The notes under the pieces are model-generated. The model searched no databases, was not told the origin of the DNA, and was given only the letters and a program-made list of their open reading frames with translations. A stretch of DNA of 58,786 nt from an uncultured Hungatella sp. Its GTDB lineage: Bacteria > Bacillota > Clostridia > Lachnospirales > Lachnospiraceae. Shown here piece by piece: positions 1 through 9,513 of this stretch; the stretch's first letter is position 1, and each line of letters begins with the position of its first letter. The stretch spans positions 1 to 58,786 of the forward strand of contig CAMUJH010000026.1 of the NCBI GenBank assembly GCA_947089145.1, given 5' to 3'. A program made the translations under genes and the position numbers.

Positions 1-30
1 CACTGACAGGATTTAGTGGAGGAACAGCAT

Positions 31-1356
31 ATGTCCATGGAACAGTTGTCATTGTTTGACAGACAGGAAACGTATCACCCGCTGGCCAGCCGCGTAAGGC
101 CGGAGTCTCTGGAGGATTTCGCAGGGCAGGAACATCTTTTGGGAAAGGGAAAAGTGCTGCGGAGGCTGATTGAGAACGATCAGATCCCATCCATGATTTT
201 CTGGGGGCCTCCGGGAGTGGGAAAGACCACTTTGGCGGGAATCATTGCCCGCAGGACTCATGCCCGGTTTATTAATTTCAGTGCGGTTACCAGCGGCATC
301 AAGGAGATAAAAGAGGTAATGGCCCAGGCAGAGTCCAGCCGGAGATCCGGGGTCAAGACCGTAGTGTTTGTGGACGAGATACACCGTTTTAATAAAGCGC
401 AGCAGGATGCTTTTCTGCCTTATGTGGAGAAGGGCAGCATTATTCTTATTGGAGCGACTACAGAAAACCCGTCTTTTGAGATCAACAGCGCTCTTTTGTC
501 CAGGTGCAGGGTTTTTGTGCTGCAGGCACTGTCGGCGGAGGAACTTACAGAACTTCTGAACAGGACGCTAAAAAGCGAGAAAGGCTTTGGCTATCTGAAT
601 ATAGATATTTCCCATGATTTGGTGGGTATGATTGCCCGGTTTGCCAACGGTGATGCAAGGACGGCGCTGAACGTGCTGGAGATGGCGGTGACAAACGGTG
701 AGATCCGTGCGGATAAAACTGTCATAACAGCAGAAGTGCTGCAGCAGTGCATTGGCAGGAAAAGCCTTTTATATGATAAAAAGGGGGAAGAGCACTACAA
801 TTTGATCTCAGCCCTCCACAAGTCAATGAGAAATTCGGACCCGGATGCCGCAGTGTACTGGCTGGCACGAATGCTGGAGGCAGGCGAAGATCCTCTGTAT
901 GTGGCCAGAAGGCTGGTGAGATTTGCCAGCGAGGACGTGGGAATGGCGGACAGCCAGGCGCTGCAGCTGGCGGTTGCAGCCTATCAGGCATGTCATTTTC
1001 TGGGCATGCCTGAGTGCAATGTGCATTTAAGCCATGCGGTTATTTATCTGTCCATGGCGCCTAAATCTAATTCTGCTTACAAAGCCTATGAAAAGGCGAA
1101 GACAGATGCCCAGAACATGCTGGCGGAGCCGGTTCCCCTGGTGATCCGCAATGCTCCCACAGAGCTTATGGGGCAGCTTCACTATGGAGAGGGATATGTG
1201 TATGCTCACGATACGGAGGAAAAGATAGCCAGAATGGAGTGCCTGCCGGAAAGCCTGGCCGGAAGGGTTTACTATGTGCCTACAAGGCAGGGGGCGGAAA
1301 AGGAGGCAGAAGAAAAGTTAGAAAAAATCAGGCAGTGGAAGGCTTCAGACTGCTGA
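31..1356 (+). CDS. rarA: Replication-associated recombination protein A (RarA/MgsA AAA+ ATPase)
   Basis: RarA is an AAA+ ATPase of the clamp-loader clade that acts at stalled replication forks. The 441-residue length is usual for the family. Visible motifs are Walker A GPPGVGKTT at about residues 59-67, Walker B with VVFVDEIHRF, sensor 1 GATTENPSFE, and the C-terminal region with SEDVGMADSQAL and the QLHYGEGYVYAHD block characteristic of RarA. A GTG lies 15 bases upstream in frame, but GGAGGA at 18-23 sits at the correct distance for ATG 31, so I chose 31. The next gene is 415 bases away, so it is probably the last gene of a transcript that begins before the window. Function is secure at family level. 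Confidence 0.95.
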   Translation: MSMEQLSLFDRQETYHPLASRVRPESLEDFAGQEHLLGKGKVLRRLIENDQIPSMIFWGPPGVGKTTLAGIIARRTHARFINFSAVTSGIKEIKEVMAQAESSRRSGVKTVVFVDEIHRFNKAQQDAFLPYVEKGSIILIGATTENPSFEINSALLSRCRVFVLQALSAEELTELLNRTLKSEKGFGYLNIDISHDLVGMIARFANGDARTALNVLEMAVTNGEIRADKTVITAEVLQQCIGRKSLLYDKKGEEHYNLISALHKSMRNSDPDAAVYWLARMLEAGEDPLYVARRLVRFASEDVGMADSQALQLAVAAYQACHFLGMPECNVHLSHAVIYLSMAPKSNSAYKAYEKAKTDAQNMLAEPVPLVIRNAPTELMGQLHYGEGYVYAHDTEEKIARMECLPESLAGRVYYVPTRQGAEKEAEEKLEKIRQWKASDC

Positions 1357-1680
1357 CGGAGATTTTTTCGGTTTCTTTTCCCGGCGGAGCAATGATGAAA
1401 ACAAAGGCTTTAGGACTTTTGCCTGGCAGGAGACGTCTCCTGCCAGGTCTGTTGCAGCTCAAACAAGAAAATATCAATTCAGCAGATACAGCATGTCTCC
1501 TTTTATCTGACAGCCTGCTCAAGACCCCTTTTCAGGGTATCCAAAATCATCTTCATATCCCGGTTTCCGGCATTTCCTCAATTATATCTTGTCTCCAGGA
1601 ATCTGTGTGCGCATCAGGCGCATTTCTTTAATTACACCAAATCCGGACAATACAAGCAAAGAGCCTGTCGAAAATACCCA
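1357..1680. other. Gap after rarA with palindrome and possible antisense gene relic
   Basis: There is no convincing intact gene here. The stretch holds a 26-bp perfect palindrome at 1422-1447. On the minus strand, roughly 1690 down to 1500, short protein-like stretches lie in three successive frames (for example GFGVIKEMRLMRTQIPGDK, then IIEEMPETG, then MILDTLKRGLEQAV). That pattern suggests a decayed gene but does not prove it. Confidence 0.35.
1422..1447. repeat. Perfect 26-bp palindrome (13-bp arms, no loop)
   Basis: The left arm begins CCTGGCAGGAGAC and the right arm is its exact reverse complement. It lies 66 bases after the rarA stop. No T-run follows on either strand, so it is not a standard intrinsic terminator. 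It could still stop or stabilise the rarA transcript, or bind a dimeric protein. Confidence 0.6.
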
Positions 1681-1709
1681 TTGACAAAATATGATTTTAG
1701 AGATAAAAT
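1681..1709 (+). promoter_or_regulatory. Sigma-A promoter of the MarR gene
   Basis: Consensus TTGACA at 1681-1686, a 17-bp spacer and TAAAAT at 1704-1709. It lies 62 bases before the MarR start. Confidence 0.75.
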
Positions 1710-1723
1710 GTTAGCATGCTTAC
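1710..1723. promoter_or_regulatory. Probable MarR operator
   Basis: GTTAGCATGCTTAC is a 14-bp near-perfect inverted repeat immediately after the -10 box, covering the expected transcription start. The position suits autorepression by the MarR protein encoded next. Binding is inferred from position only. Confidence 0.45.
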
Positions 1724-1771
1724 AAAGTGAAGGAAATACCATATCCCAAGGGTGCCAGGGAGGATCATTTC

Positions 1772-2203
1772 ATGGACAAAGAACATTTAGGATTTGAGAT
1801 TCGAACCTTATCAAACCTGATTAACCGGAGGATCAATCAGATGGTGGCAGAGGAAGAGAAGGAGGCCCTGACAGCCCGGCAGGCCTGGGTGCTCAGGTTT
1901 CTTGTGTGCCAGAAAGACAAGGCGGCTGCCCAGCGGGATATCGAAGAGAGATTTTCCATTCGCCGGTCCACCGCCAGCCATATGCTGACTCTCATGGAGA
2001 ATAACGGTTATATTAAAAGAGTTCCAGTGCCTGAGGATGCCAGGATGAAACATATTGTGGTTACGGAAAAGGGATTGGCTGCCCATGAGCGCATGGCAGA
2101 CAGGCTCATACGGTTTGAGGCTATGCTTCAGAAAGGCATGACGGGGGAGGAACTGGAGAATTTTCTTTGCATGATAAAGCGGTTAGAGGAAAACATTTCC
2201 TGA
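1772..2203 (+). CDS. MarR-family transcriptional regulator
   Basis: A 143-residue winged-helix regulator. The recognition region is around RRSTASHMLTLMENNGYIKR, followed by the wing VPEDARMKHIVVTEKG, a typical MarR arrangement with flanking dimerisation helices. The start at 1772 is chosen because GGGAGGA lies 7 bases upstream; an upstream in-frame GTG at 1727 has no ribosome-binding site. The gene has its own consensus promoter with an inverted repeat over the start site. The MATE exporter gene follows 62 bases later, so the pair probably forms an autoregulated drug- or metabolite-responsive efflux operon. The ligand is unknown. Confidence 0.9.
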   Translation: MDKEHLGFEIRTLSNLINRRINQMVAEEEKEALTARQAWVLRFLVCQKDKAAAQRDIEERFSIRRSTASHMLTLMENNGYIKRVPVPEDARMKHIVVTEKGLAAHERMADRLIRFEAMLQKGMTGEELENFLCMIKRLEENIS

Positions 2204-2265
2204 TCTTAAAAAATCAGGGGCAGAGAGACTTTGGAGCAGGCAACTACAAGAAGGAGGAAATGCTT

Positions 2266-3612
2266 ATGAAAGATAACAGACAATTATTTGAGGAGGCCCC
2301 AGTGGCAAAGGCCGTGGCCGTTATGGCTGTTCCCACCATGATATCCATGCTGGTGGTGGTCATTTATAATATGGCAGATACTTTTTTTATCGGACAGACC
2401 GGTGATCCCATGCAGGTTGCGGCTGTTTCCCTGGCGACGCCTGTATTCATGGTGTTTATGGCTTTGGGGAATCTATTCGGAATCGGCGGCAGCTCGGCCA
2501 TCTCCAGAGCCTTGGGGGAAAAGAAAGCAGAGAGAGCCAGAAATATCTCTTCCTTTTGCTGCTATGGTTCCCTGGGGCTTGGGATTATTATGGCTTGTAT
2601 CTTTTTGGCAGGCATGAATGGAATTCTGAAACTTATCGGCGCCAGTGCAAATACCATTGATTATGCGAGGGATTACTTAACTTATATTGCATTCGGAGGC
2701 CCGTTTATTATGTTCGGAACCGCATTCGGCAATATTTTGCGGGGAGAAGGGGCTGCAAAGGAATCCATGATCGGCAACATGATTGGCACGGTGACCAATA
2801 TCGTGCTGGACCCCATTATGATTCTTGGCCTGAACTGGGGCGTGGTAGGTGCGGCAGTGGCCACAGTCATCGGAAACATGGCGGCCAGCGCATTCTATCT
2901 TTTGTACTTCCTTCGGAAGAAATCCGCTCTGTCCATCCGGTTAAAGGACTTTAAGGCAGGGGAGCGGATCGCTGCCGGTGTCATGTCCATCGGTATTCCT
3001 GCATCCCTTAACAATATCCTTATGAGCTGCGCCAATATCGTTTTGAATCAGGTCCTTATCAGCTATGGCGACACGCCGGTGGCTGCCATGGGTGTAGCCA
3101 TGAAGGCCAATATGCTGCTGGTGCTTCTGCAGATTGGGCTTTGTTCAGGGATTCAGCCCCTGATCGGCTATAATTACGGGGCCGGGAATAAGAAACGGCT
3201 TATGCAGGTGTTCCGCTTTACTGGGATCTGCGCCGTGGTTATGGGAACGCTTCTGACGGTTCTGATGGTAGCAGCCAGGGAGACGGTTATCAGGGCATTT
3301 ATTAATGACAGCCAGGTTATCTCTTACGGCATTCAGATGGTGATTGCGTTGCAGATATCCGGGCCGGTTCTGGGGATACTGTTCTTGTGCATTAATACCA
3401 TTCAGGGAATGGGAAAAGCCATACCATCTTTAGTTTTGACCATATGCAGGCAGGGCGTGGTGTTTATTCCTTCGGTGTATCTTCTTAATGCCATATTCGG
3501 ACTGGACGGCGTTATCTATGCCCAGACTACGGCGGACTTCATTTCCATTGTGCTGGCTCTCGTTATATGCCTGGGAATTTTCAGAAAGATGGACAAAGTG
3601 CAGAGTTCCTGA
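2266..3612 (+). CDS. MATE-family multidrug/cation exporter (MepA-like)
   Basis: A 448-residue polytopic membrane protein with about twelve hydrophobic segments in two homologous halves. The opening PVAKAVAVMAVPTMISMLVV and the NMADTFFIG motif match the MepA/NorM branch of MATE Na+- or H+-coupled exporters. Start 2266 is preferred over ATG 2260 because AGGAGG at 2252-2257 is 8 bases from the former and only 2 from the latter. It is paired with the upstream MarR gene, a common arrangement for regulated efflux. Substrates cannot be read from sequence. The stop codon lies in the loop of the following terminator hairpin. Confidence 0.9.
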   Translation: MKDNRQLFEEAPVAKAVAVMAVPTMISMLVVVIYNMADTFFIGQTGDPMQVAAVSLATPVFMVFMALGNLFGIGGSSAISRALGEKKAERARNISSFCCYGSLGLGIIMACIFLAGMNGILKLIGASANTIDYARDYLTYIAFGGPFIMFGTAFGNILRGEGAAKESMIGNMIGTVTNIVLDPIMILGLNWGVVGAAVATVIGNMAASAFYLLYFLRKKSALSIRLKDFKAGERIAAGVMSIGIPASLNNILMSCANIVLNQVLISYGDTPVAAMGVAMKANMLLVLLQIGLCSGIQPLIGYNYGAGNKKRLMQVFRFTGICAVVMGTLLTVLMVAARETVIRAFINDSQVISYGIQMVIALQISGPVLGILFLCINTIQGMGKAIPSLVLTICRQGVVFIPSVYLLNAIFGLDGVIYAQTTADFISIVLALVICLGIFRKMDKVQSS

Positions 3613-3636
3613 CAGAGAGGAACTCTGCACTTTAAA
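3598..3636. terminator. Bidirectional terminator between MATE gene and nfo
   Basis: Arms GTGCAGAGTTCCT (3598-3610) and AGGAACTCTGCAC (3618-3630) form a 13-bp stem with a 7-base loop, followed by TTT. The hairpin includes the last codons and stop of the MATE gene and separates two convergent genes. Confidence 0.8.
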
Positions 3637-3651
3637 ATCCGGCCATGGACT

Positions 3652-4509
3652 TTAGGGACAGACATGGGAGCCGGCAGCGTTTTCTTCATGACGCCGCAGC
3701 AGTTCAATCTCTTTCCCATATCCGTCCAGTTCATTGGGGGTTTCCAGATAAAAGGGAAGGTCTTTAAGAGCAGGGTGGTTTATGATGCGCACCATGGCAT
3801 CAAGTCCGATGCAGCCTTCCCCGATTCTGGCATGGCGGTCTTTTCGCGAGCCCAGAGGATTGCGGCTGTCGTTTAGATGGACAGCCTTTAGCCTGTTCAG
3901 GCCGACTGCCGCGTCAAAACGGTTCAGAACCTCATCAAGATGATTTGCGATATCATACCCAGCGTCCCAGACATGGCAGGTGTCAAGGCAGACGCCCATG
4001 TGGTCTGACAAACTTATTCTGTCTAAGATTTCTCTTAATTCTTCAAATTCCCGGCCGATTTCGCTGCCTTTTCCAGCCATGGTTTCCAACAGCACCGTGG
4101 TATGGAGTTCGGGCTTCAAGATCCTATTAAGCATTTGAGAAATATGGCTGATTCCGGTTTCGGCGCCCTGGCCCACATGGCTTCCGGGATGGAAATTATA
4201 GCAGCTGCCGGCAAGGTATTCCATGCGGCTTAAGTCGTCCGCCATAATATCCCCGGCCAGACTGCGCAGATGCTCGTCGGCAGAAGCAGGATTAAGCACA
4301 TAAGGGGCGTGGGCCAGGACTTTCTTTATGCCATGGTCTGCGGCATAATCCAGGAAAGAGGCAATGTCTTTATGGTTTAAAGCTTTGGCTTTCGTTCCCC
4401 GGGGGCTGCGGGTGAAAAACTGAAAGGTGTTGGCATTGATTTTTACAGCATCTCTTCCCATGGCCAGATAGCCTTTGGAAGAGGAGAGATGGCAGCCAAT
4501 AGTTAACAT
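3652..4509 (-). CDS. nfo: Endonuclease IV (AP endonuclease)
   Basis: A 285-residue TIM-barrel Zn enzyme that cuts the phosphodiester 5' of abasic sites in base-excision repair. Expected metal ligands are present: H67 (LAHAPY), H107 and H111 (NFHPGSH), E142 (LLET), D176 and H179 (CLDTCH), H211 (VHLND), D224 and H226 (GSRKDRH) and E256 (LETP). Start 4509 ([11 protein letters not shown]) has AGGAGA 7 bases upstream; a longer frame from 4539 lacks a site and would add ten non-conserved residues. It is transcribed alone, convergent with the MATE gene and divergent from the HAD gene. Confidence 0.95.
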   Translation of the reverse strand: MLTIGCHLSSSKGYLAMGRDAVKINANTFQFFTRSPRGTKAKALNHKDIASFLDYAADHGIKKVLAHAPYVLNPASADEHLRSLAGDIMADDLSRMEYLAGSCYNFHPGSHVGQGAETGISHISQMLNRILKPELHTTVLLETMAGKGSEIGREFEELREILDRISLSDHMGVCLDTCHVWDAGYDIANHLDEVLNRFDAAVGLNRLKAVHLNDSRNPLGSRKDRHARIGEGCIGLDAMVRIINHPALKDLPFYLETPNELDGYGKEIELLRRHEENAAGSHVCP

Positions 4510-4576
4510 AATGTATCTCCTATCTGTTAAAATTCTCATTTTTTTGCGGTTTTTTCATCAGATTATTGTACCATGG

Positions 4577-4605
4577 TTGAGAAATGGCGTCAATTATGGT
4601 AATAT
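4577..4605 (+). promoter_or_regulatory. Promoter of HAD phosphatase gene
   Basis: TTGAGA at 4577-4582, 17-bp spacer, TAATAT at 4600-4605. It lies about 125 bases before the start of the HAD gene, in the divergent region with nfo. Confidence 0.55.
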
Positions 4606-4731
4606 GGGTGTACAAAATAGGGCCGCCTTAAAGGCTTACACCAAAGCTGATTACTGCGGCAGTTAGCTTGGAGGATGGATGTATCCCGGGCGCACATAAA
4701 GAGAATGACAGGCAGCGAGGAGGGAGACGGG

Positions 4732-5391
4732 ATGTACAGATGCTGTATTTTTGATTTGGACGGAACTGTAATCAACAGTATTTATGCATTAAACAGAACC
4801 ATAAATCTGATGCTGGAAAGACTGGGGTATGCCCCTGTTGATGAAGAGCACACGAAGATTTTTGTTGGGGACGGCTATAAAAAATTTGTGGAGAGGGCTT
4901 TGATTTACAGCGGAGACAGGCAGCTGTCCCGTTTAGATAAGGCTCTGCAGGTTTATGAAGAAGTGTTTCCCAAAAACTGCCTGTATCGGATTGAGGCGTA
5001 TGAAGGCATGAAGGAGCTGCTGGAATATTTAAAGGGGCGGGGCATAAAAATAGCGGTGCTTACGAACAAGGCCCATGCCCAGGCAGTGGAGAATATTGAG
5101 ACGGTTTACGGAAAGGGATTCTTTGACCTGATTACAGGCGAGCGTCAGGGCCTGAAGCGGAAGCCTGATCCAGCGGGAGCTCTGTACACCGCCAAAACGC
5201 TGGGGGTTAAACCGGAGGAATGCCTGTATTTGGGGGATACGAACACGGATATGAAGACAGGAATTGCGGCAGGCATGGATACGGTGGGAGTTACATGGGG
5301 ATTTAGGGACAGGAAGGAACTGGAGGCTTTTAAGCCCAGGTACATTGTGGACGCTCCCTGGGAGATCAGGGGGATTTTGGAAAGTGTTTAA
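4732..5391 (+). CDS. HAD hydrolase, phosphoglycolate phosphatase-like
   Basis: A 219-residue HAD subfamily IA hydrolase. Motif I FDLDGT holds nucleophile D8 and D10, motif II is VLTNKAH, the lysine of motif III is in KRKPDP, and motif IV is YLGDTNTDMKTG. The helical cap lies between motifs I and II (about residues 17-90), as in Gph/PGP enzymes and beta-phosphoglucomutases. Start 4732 has GAGGAGGGA about 7 bases upstream; the frame extends to an ATG at 4675 whose GGAGG abuts the codon. Substrate is not certain: 2-phosphoglycolate removal is the family default, and a pyrophosphatase (PpaX-like) is possible. Confidence 0.85.
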   Translation: MYRCCIFDLDGTVINSIYALNRTINLMLERLGYAPVDEEHTKIFVGDGYKKFVERALIYSGDRQLSRLDKALQVYEEVFPKNCLYRIEAYEGMKELLEYLKGRGIKIAVLTNKAHAQAVENIETVYGKGFFDLITGERQGLKRKPDPAGALYTAKTLGVKPEECLYLGDTNTDMKTGIAAGMDTVGVTWGFRDRKELEAFKPRYIVDAPWEIRGILESV

Positions 5392-5445
5392 CTTCTCAAA
5401 CCGTGAAAGATGTGGTAATATGTTGACAGTTTAGGGACTCTAGTA

Positions 5446-5486
5446 CTGCCCGGCAGGGCATCCACACAGTATTGGCTGCCGGGCGG
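5446..5486 (+). promoter_or_regulatory. Leader hairpin before DUF4015 lipoprotein gene
   Basis: GCCCGGCAG at 5448-5456 pairs with CTGCCGGGC at 5476-5484 and extends to 11 pairs with one wobble, leaving a 19-base loop. No T-run follows, so it is not an obvious terminator. It ends about 30 bases before the start codon. Confidence 0.4.
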
Positions 5487-5516
5487 CAAGAATTACCAAT
5501 GACAGAGGGAAACTTT

Positions 5517-6923
5517 ATGAAGACGAAACTGAGCCTGTTTTTAATCTGCGTGGCGCTGACAAGCGGATGCAGCCGATACCAGCCAAAGGAGGAGCCGGCA
5601 ACGGTTCCTCCGCCGGTGGTAGTGACCAGAGGACAGGAAGAAGCGGAAACGAAAGAAACGGGAGACGGGAAACCAAAGATAGAGATTGAGGTGACCACGG
5701 AGCGGCCCAAATCCCGGCGTTCGCCGGTAAAAGTAAAAGGAGTCTATATTTCCGCCTATGTGGCGGGAACCCAGGATCTGATGGATGAGATTATCCGACA
5801 GATTGACCAGACGGAGATCAATGCGGTGGTCATTGATGTAAAGGATGACAACGGCAGAATCACATTTTCCATGGACACTCCCATGGTCAGCGAAATAGGG
5901 GCCGTACAGAAGTTTATTCCTGATATTGAAGGGTTAGTAAAGACCTTAAAGGAGCATAATATCTATACCATCGCCCGGGTGGTAGCTTTCAGAGATCCGT
6001 ATCTGCCTGAGAAGAAGCCGGAGCTGGCCCTTAAGCTGGCGGACGGAAGCATTTATCGGGACAGCAAAGGGCTGGCCTGGGTGAATCCTTACAAGCAGGA
6101 AATCTGGGACTATCTGGTAGAAGTGGGAATCGGGGCGCACCAGGCAGGCTTTGACGAGGTGCAGTTTGACTATATCCGGTTTTCTACAGAAAAAGGCGTA
6201 AACAATGTGGTCTATGATGAAGCTGACATGAAGGGGCGCAGCAGGACCGACATTATTACGGAATTTATTGACTATGCCCATGATAAACTGGAGGAGGAGG
6301 GAGTCTATGTGGCGGCAGACGTGTTTGGAGCCATTATTGAAAGCGGAGTGGATTCGGATACTGTCGGGCAGTCTTATGGGGAAATGGCGAACCACCTGGA
6401 CTATATCTGCCCCATGATTTATCCTTCCCATTACGGCGACGGCAATTTCGGCATTGAGCATCCGGATACGGAGCCTTACAAAACCATCCTTGCCGCTCTG
6501 AAGGGCTCCCGGGAGGTGCTTGACAGCCACAGGGATCAGGAATCCTCCCAGGCTGCCGTGCGGCCATGGCTGCAGGATTTTACGGCGTCTTATCTAAGCC
6601 ACCATATTAAGTATGGGGATGAGCAGGTCCGGCAGCAGATTCAGGCGGTTTATGACGCAGGGTATGATGAATGGATGCTCTGGAGCGCTGCCTGCCGCTA
6701 TCACTGGGGAGGCTTAAAGAGCACCCAGGAGGCGGCTGAGGAACAGCAGCAGATACAGCAGTCCAGGGCGGCCATGGAGACAGAAAAAGCCCAGGGCCGG
6801 CAGGAGGAGACAGGCAATGGGCAGCCTGGTACTCCAGTAGGCGCTTTGCATAGGGACAGGCGCTTTTTGGAGAAAAGCGGCCTTGGGGCGGGAACCATGA
6901 TCCGAAGGAAGAAAGCGGCATAA
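5517..6923 (+). CDS. Lipoprotein with DUF4015 putative glycoside hydrolase domain
   Basis: A 468-residue predicted lipoprotein. The signal peptide MKTKLSLFLICVALTSGC has lipobox cysteine C18, followed by a Pro/Glu-rich linker to about residue 75. The domain beginning VKGVYISAYVAGTQ, with VVIDVKDDNGRI, FDEVQFDYIRF and YICPMIYPSHY, is typical of DUF4015, a TIM-barrel family distantly related to glycoside hydrolases and of unproven activity. The last 70 or so residues are Gln/Glu-rich and low complexity. Start 5517 follows GAGGGA and gives a clean signal peptide. It likely sits on the outer face of the membrane and acts on wall or exopolysaccharide. Substrate unknown. Confidence 0.85.
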   Translation: MKTKLSLFLICVALTSGCSRYQPKEEPATVPPPVVVTRGQEEAETKETGDGKPKIEIEVTTERPKSRRSPVKVKGVYISAYVAGTQDLMDEIIRQIDQTEINAVVIDVKDDNGRITFSMDTPMVSEIGAVQKFIPDIEGLVKTLKEHNIYTIARVVAFRDPYLPEKKPELALKLADGSIYRDSKGLAWVNPYKQEIWDYLVEVGIGAHQAGFDEVQFDYIRFSTEKGVNNVVYDEADMKGRSRTDIITEFIDYAHDKLEEEGVYVAADVFGAIIESGVDSDTVGQSYGEMANHLDYICPMIYPSHYGDGNFGIEHPDTEPYKTILAALKGSREVLDSHRDQESSQAAVRPWLQDFTASYLSHHIKYGDEQVRQQIQAVYDAGYDEWMLWSAACRYHWGGLKSTQEAAEEQQQIQQSRAAMETEKAQGRQEETGNGQPGTPVGALHRDRRFLEKSGLGAGTMIRRKKAA

Positions 6924-6995
6924 GCTGTAAGCTTGGCAGTGAATGTAAGAGAAATGTTTCCAGGCCTTCAGACTGGAAGAAATGAGGGAAAAGAG

Positions 6996-7547
6996 ATGGA
7001 GCAGACGCCAAAGCCTGGGGAAATCTACCGGCATTTTAAAAATAAACTGTATCAGGTGATGGCTGTGGCCTGCCACACGGAGACAGGCGAAGAGCTGGTT
7101 GTGTATCAGGCCCTTTACGGAACCTACGGGGTTTATGCCCGGCCCCTTGCCATGTTTACGGGAAAGGTGGACAGAGAGAAATACCCGGATGCAAGGCAGG
7201 CGTACAGGTTTGAAAAGGTGGATATTTCGGAACTTGCAGAACGCTCTCCAAAACAGGCCGGGGAGGAGGAAAAGGCATCTTCAGAGATACTGACTCCCAA
7301 GGGGCAGGAAGCAGGCCAGGGACAGAAGCTGAATCCTTTGATCTTGTCATTTGTGGATACAAAGGATTTTGACGTAAAACTGGAGATCTTGTCGGCCATG
7401 GAGGACAGTGCGGGGCAGGAGGATATGGATCTGCTATGCGAATCCTTGGATCTGCCTAAAGGGACAGGGGACATAAAAGAGCAGATCCGCCTGGTGAGAC
7501 AATATTTGGAGATGCGTAAAAAATTTGACAATAAAAGGCTCCGCTGA
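6996..7547 (+). CDS. DUF1653 domain protein
   Basis: A 183-residue cytoplasmic protein. The N-terminal 70 residues (PKPGEIYRHFKNKLYQVMAVA ... ETGEELVVYQALYG, then RPLAMFTGKVD) match DUF1653, a small beta-rich domain of unknown function. The C-terminal half is acidic and helical (LNPLILSFVDTKDFDVKLEILSAM and onward) and resembles nothing I can name. Start 6996 has GAGGG about 8 bases upstream; the frame continues to 6933 without a site. It lies 72 bases after the lipoprotein gene and 30 before uvrC, so it may be co-transcribed with uvrC. Confidence 0.8.
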   Translation: MEQTPKPGEIYRHFKNKLYQVMAVACHTETGEELVVYQALYGTYGVYARPLAMFTGKVDREKYPDARQAYRFEKVDISELAERSPKQAGEEEKASSEILTPKGQEAGQGQKLNPLILSFVDTKDFDVKLEILSAMEDSAGQEDMDLLCESLDLPKGTGDIKEQIRLVRQYLEMRKKFDNKRLR

Positions 7548-7577
7548 CGGGAAAGCCAGGAAAAGGGGAGAGGCGCC

Positions 7578-9449
7578 ATGGATCAGGAACCTTCATTTAA
7601 TATTGAGGAAGAATTGAAAAAACTGCCGGGCCAGCCGGGAGTTTACATTATGCATGATGCCAGGGATGAGATTATTTATGTGGGCAAGGCTGTCAGCCTG
7701 AAAAACCGGGTAAGGCAGTATTTCCAGAGCAGCAGGGGAAAAACGGCAAAGATTGAGCAGATGGTTTCCAAAATTGCCAGGTTTGAGTATATTATTACCG
7801 ACTCGGAACTGGAAGCCCTGGTGCTGGAGTGCAACCTTATTAAGGAGCATCAGCCCCGGTACAACACCATGCTGAAGGATGACAAAGCCTATCCCTACAT
7901 TAAGGTTACCGTGTCCGAGGACTTCCCCAGGATTATGATGTCCAGGACTATGAAAAAGGACAAAAACAAATATTTCGGGCCTTACACCAGCGTGGGGGCA
8001 GTTAATGACACTGTGGATCTGATTCATAAGCTGTACCAGATCCGCACCTGCAGCCGGAACCTTCCAAGGGATATGGGAAAGGAACGGCCCTGCCTTAATT
8101 ATCATATAAAACAGTGCGCCGGCCCCTGTCAGGGGTATATTAGTAAAGAAGATTACGCAAAATCAATAACAGAGGCCCTGGAGTTTTTAAACGGACGTTA
8201 CGGAAAGCTTCTGAAAATGCTGGAGCAGAAGATGACAGAGGCTTCGGAGCGCATGGATTTTGAGAAAGCTATTGAATACCGGGAACTGCTTGGCAGCGTA
8301 AAGAAAGTGGCTCAGAAACAGAAAATTACCAGCAGCAGCATGGAGGACCGGGACATCATTGCCATGGCAAAGGACGAGACAGATGCAGTGGTGCAGGTCT
8401 TTTTTGTGCGTGAGGGGAAAATTATCGGCCGGGATCATTTCCATGTGTCAGTAGGTGCGGAGGAAGATGACAGGCAGATCCTTACCAGCTTTGTGAAACA
8501 GTTTTATTCCGGAACTCCGTTTGTGCCCAGGGAGCTGTGGATGCAGACAGAGCCGGAGGACAGCCAGGTGATTGTCAAATGGCTGGCAGCCAAGCGGGGA
8601 CAGAAGGTAAAGATCGTAGTTCCCCAGAAGGGACAGAAGGAGCGGCTGGTGGAGCTGGCAGAGAAAAATGCCGCATTGGTGCTTTCCCAGGATAAGGAAA
8701 AGATAAAGCGGGAAGAATTGAGAACCATCGGAGCCATGAACCAGATAGGAAATTTAATAGGGCTGGAACATATAAGGCGGGTGGAAGCCTATGATATCTC
8801 TAACACCAGCGGCCTGGAATCGGTAGGTTCCATGATTGTTTATGAGGACGGAAAGCCGAAACGCAGCGATTACCGAAAGTTTAAGATTCAGACCGTAAAA
8901 GGGCCTAATGACTATGCGTCCATGAAAGAGGTGCTGACAAGACGGTTTACCCATGGCATGAAAGAGGCCGAGGAACTGAAAAAGGGCGGCATGGATAAGG
9001 AACTGGGAAGTTTTACCAGATTTCCGGATCTGCTGATGATGGACGGAGGCAGGGGACAGGTAAATATTGCCCTGGAAGTACTTGGGGAGCTGGGGTTGGA
9101 AATTCCGGTGTGCGGCATGGTAAAAGATGACAGCCACCGCACCAGGGGACTGTACTACAACAATGTGGAAGTCCCTATTGACAGACATTCGGAAGGGTTC
9201 CGGCTAATTACCAGGATTCAGGACGAAGCTCACAGATTCGCCATTGAGTATCACAGAAGCCTGAGGGGAAAGGGGCAGGTAAAGTCGATTTTGGACGATA
9301 TTCCGGATATTGGCCCTACAAGGCGCAAGGCGCTGATGAGGCAGTTTAAATCTTTGGAGGCGGTTAAAGAGGCCACGCTGGAACAGCTGATGGAGACGCC
9401 GGGGATGAACCGGAAGTCGGCGGAAAGCGTATACAGCTTTTTTCGCTGA
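7578..9449 (+). CDS. uvrC: UvrABC system protein C
   Basis: The dual-incision nuclease of nucleotide excision repair, 623 residues, normal for the family. In order: GIY-YIG nuclease ([18 protein letters not shown], residues 21-38) for the 3' cut, a cysteine cluster C-x-n-C-L-N-Y-H-x-x-Q-C-x-x-P-C (about 160-190), a UVR domain for UvrB binding (about 205-240), the RNase H-like domain ([19 protein letters not shown]) for the 5' cut, and C-terminal helix-hairpin-helix repeats ([27 protein letters not shown]). GGGGAGAGG precedes ATG 7578. Gene order uvrC-hprK-murB is commonly seen in Lachnospiraceae. Confidence 0.97.
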   Translation: MDQEPSFNIEEELKKLPGQPGVYIMHDARDEIIYVGKAVSLKNRVRQYFQSSRGKTAKIEQMVSKIARFEYIITDSELEALVLECNLIKEHQPRYNTMLKDDKAYPYIKVTVSEDFPRIMMSRTMKKDKNKYFGPYTSVGAVNDTVDLIHKLYQIRTCSRNLPRDMGKERPCLNYHIKQCAGPCQGYISKEDYAKSITEALEFLNGRYGKLLKMLEQKMTEASERMDFEKAIEYRELLGSVKKVAQKQKITSSSMEDRDIIAMAKDETDAVVQVFFVREGKIIGRDHFHVSVGAEEDDRQILTSFVKQFYSGTPFVPRELWMQTEPEDSQVIVKWLAAKRGQKVKIVVPQKGQKERLVELAEKNAALVLSQDKEKIKREELRTIGAMNQIGNLIGLEHIRRVEAYDISNTSGLESVGSMIVYEDGKPKRSDYRKFKIQTVKGPNDYASMKEVLTRRFTHGMKEAEELKKGGMDKELGSFTRFPDLLMMDGGRGQVNIALEVLGELGLEIPVCGMVKDDSHRTRGLYYNNVEVPIDRHSEGFRLITRIQDEAHRFAIEYHRSLRGKGQVKSILDDIPDIGPTRRKALMRQFKSLEAVKEATLEQLMETPGMNRKSAESVYSFFR

Positions 9450-9513
9450 CAGACAAATGATACAGGGTGGATAGCCGCAGCAGGCAGAGAATTGGAAAAG
9501 GAGAAGGAAAATT

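Noticed and set aside
5396-5710. Minus-strand ORF across the DUF4015 gene start
   Set aside because: Antisense to a clear lipoprotein signal peptide, with no ribosome-binding site.
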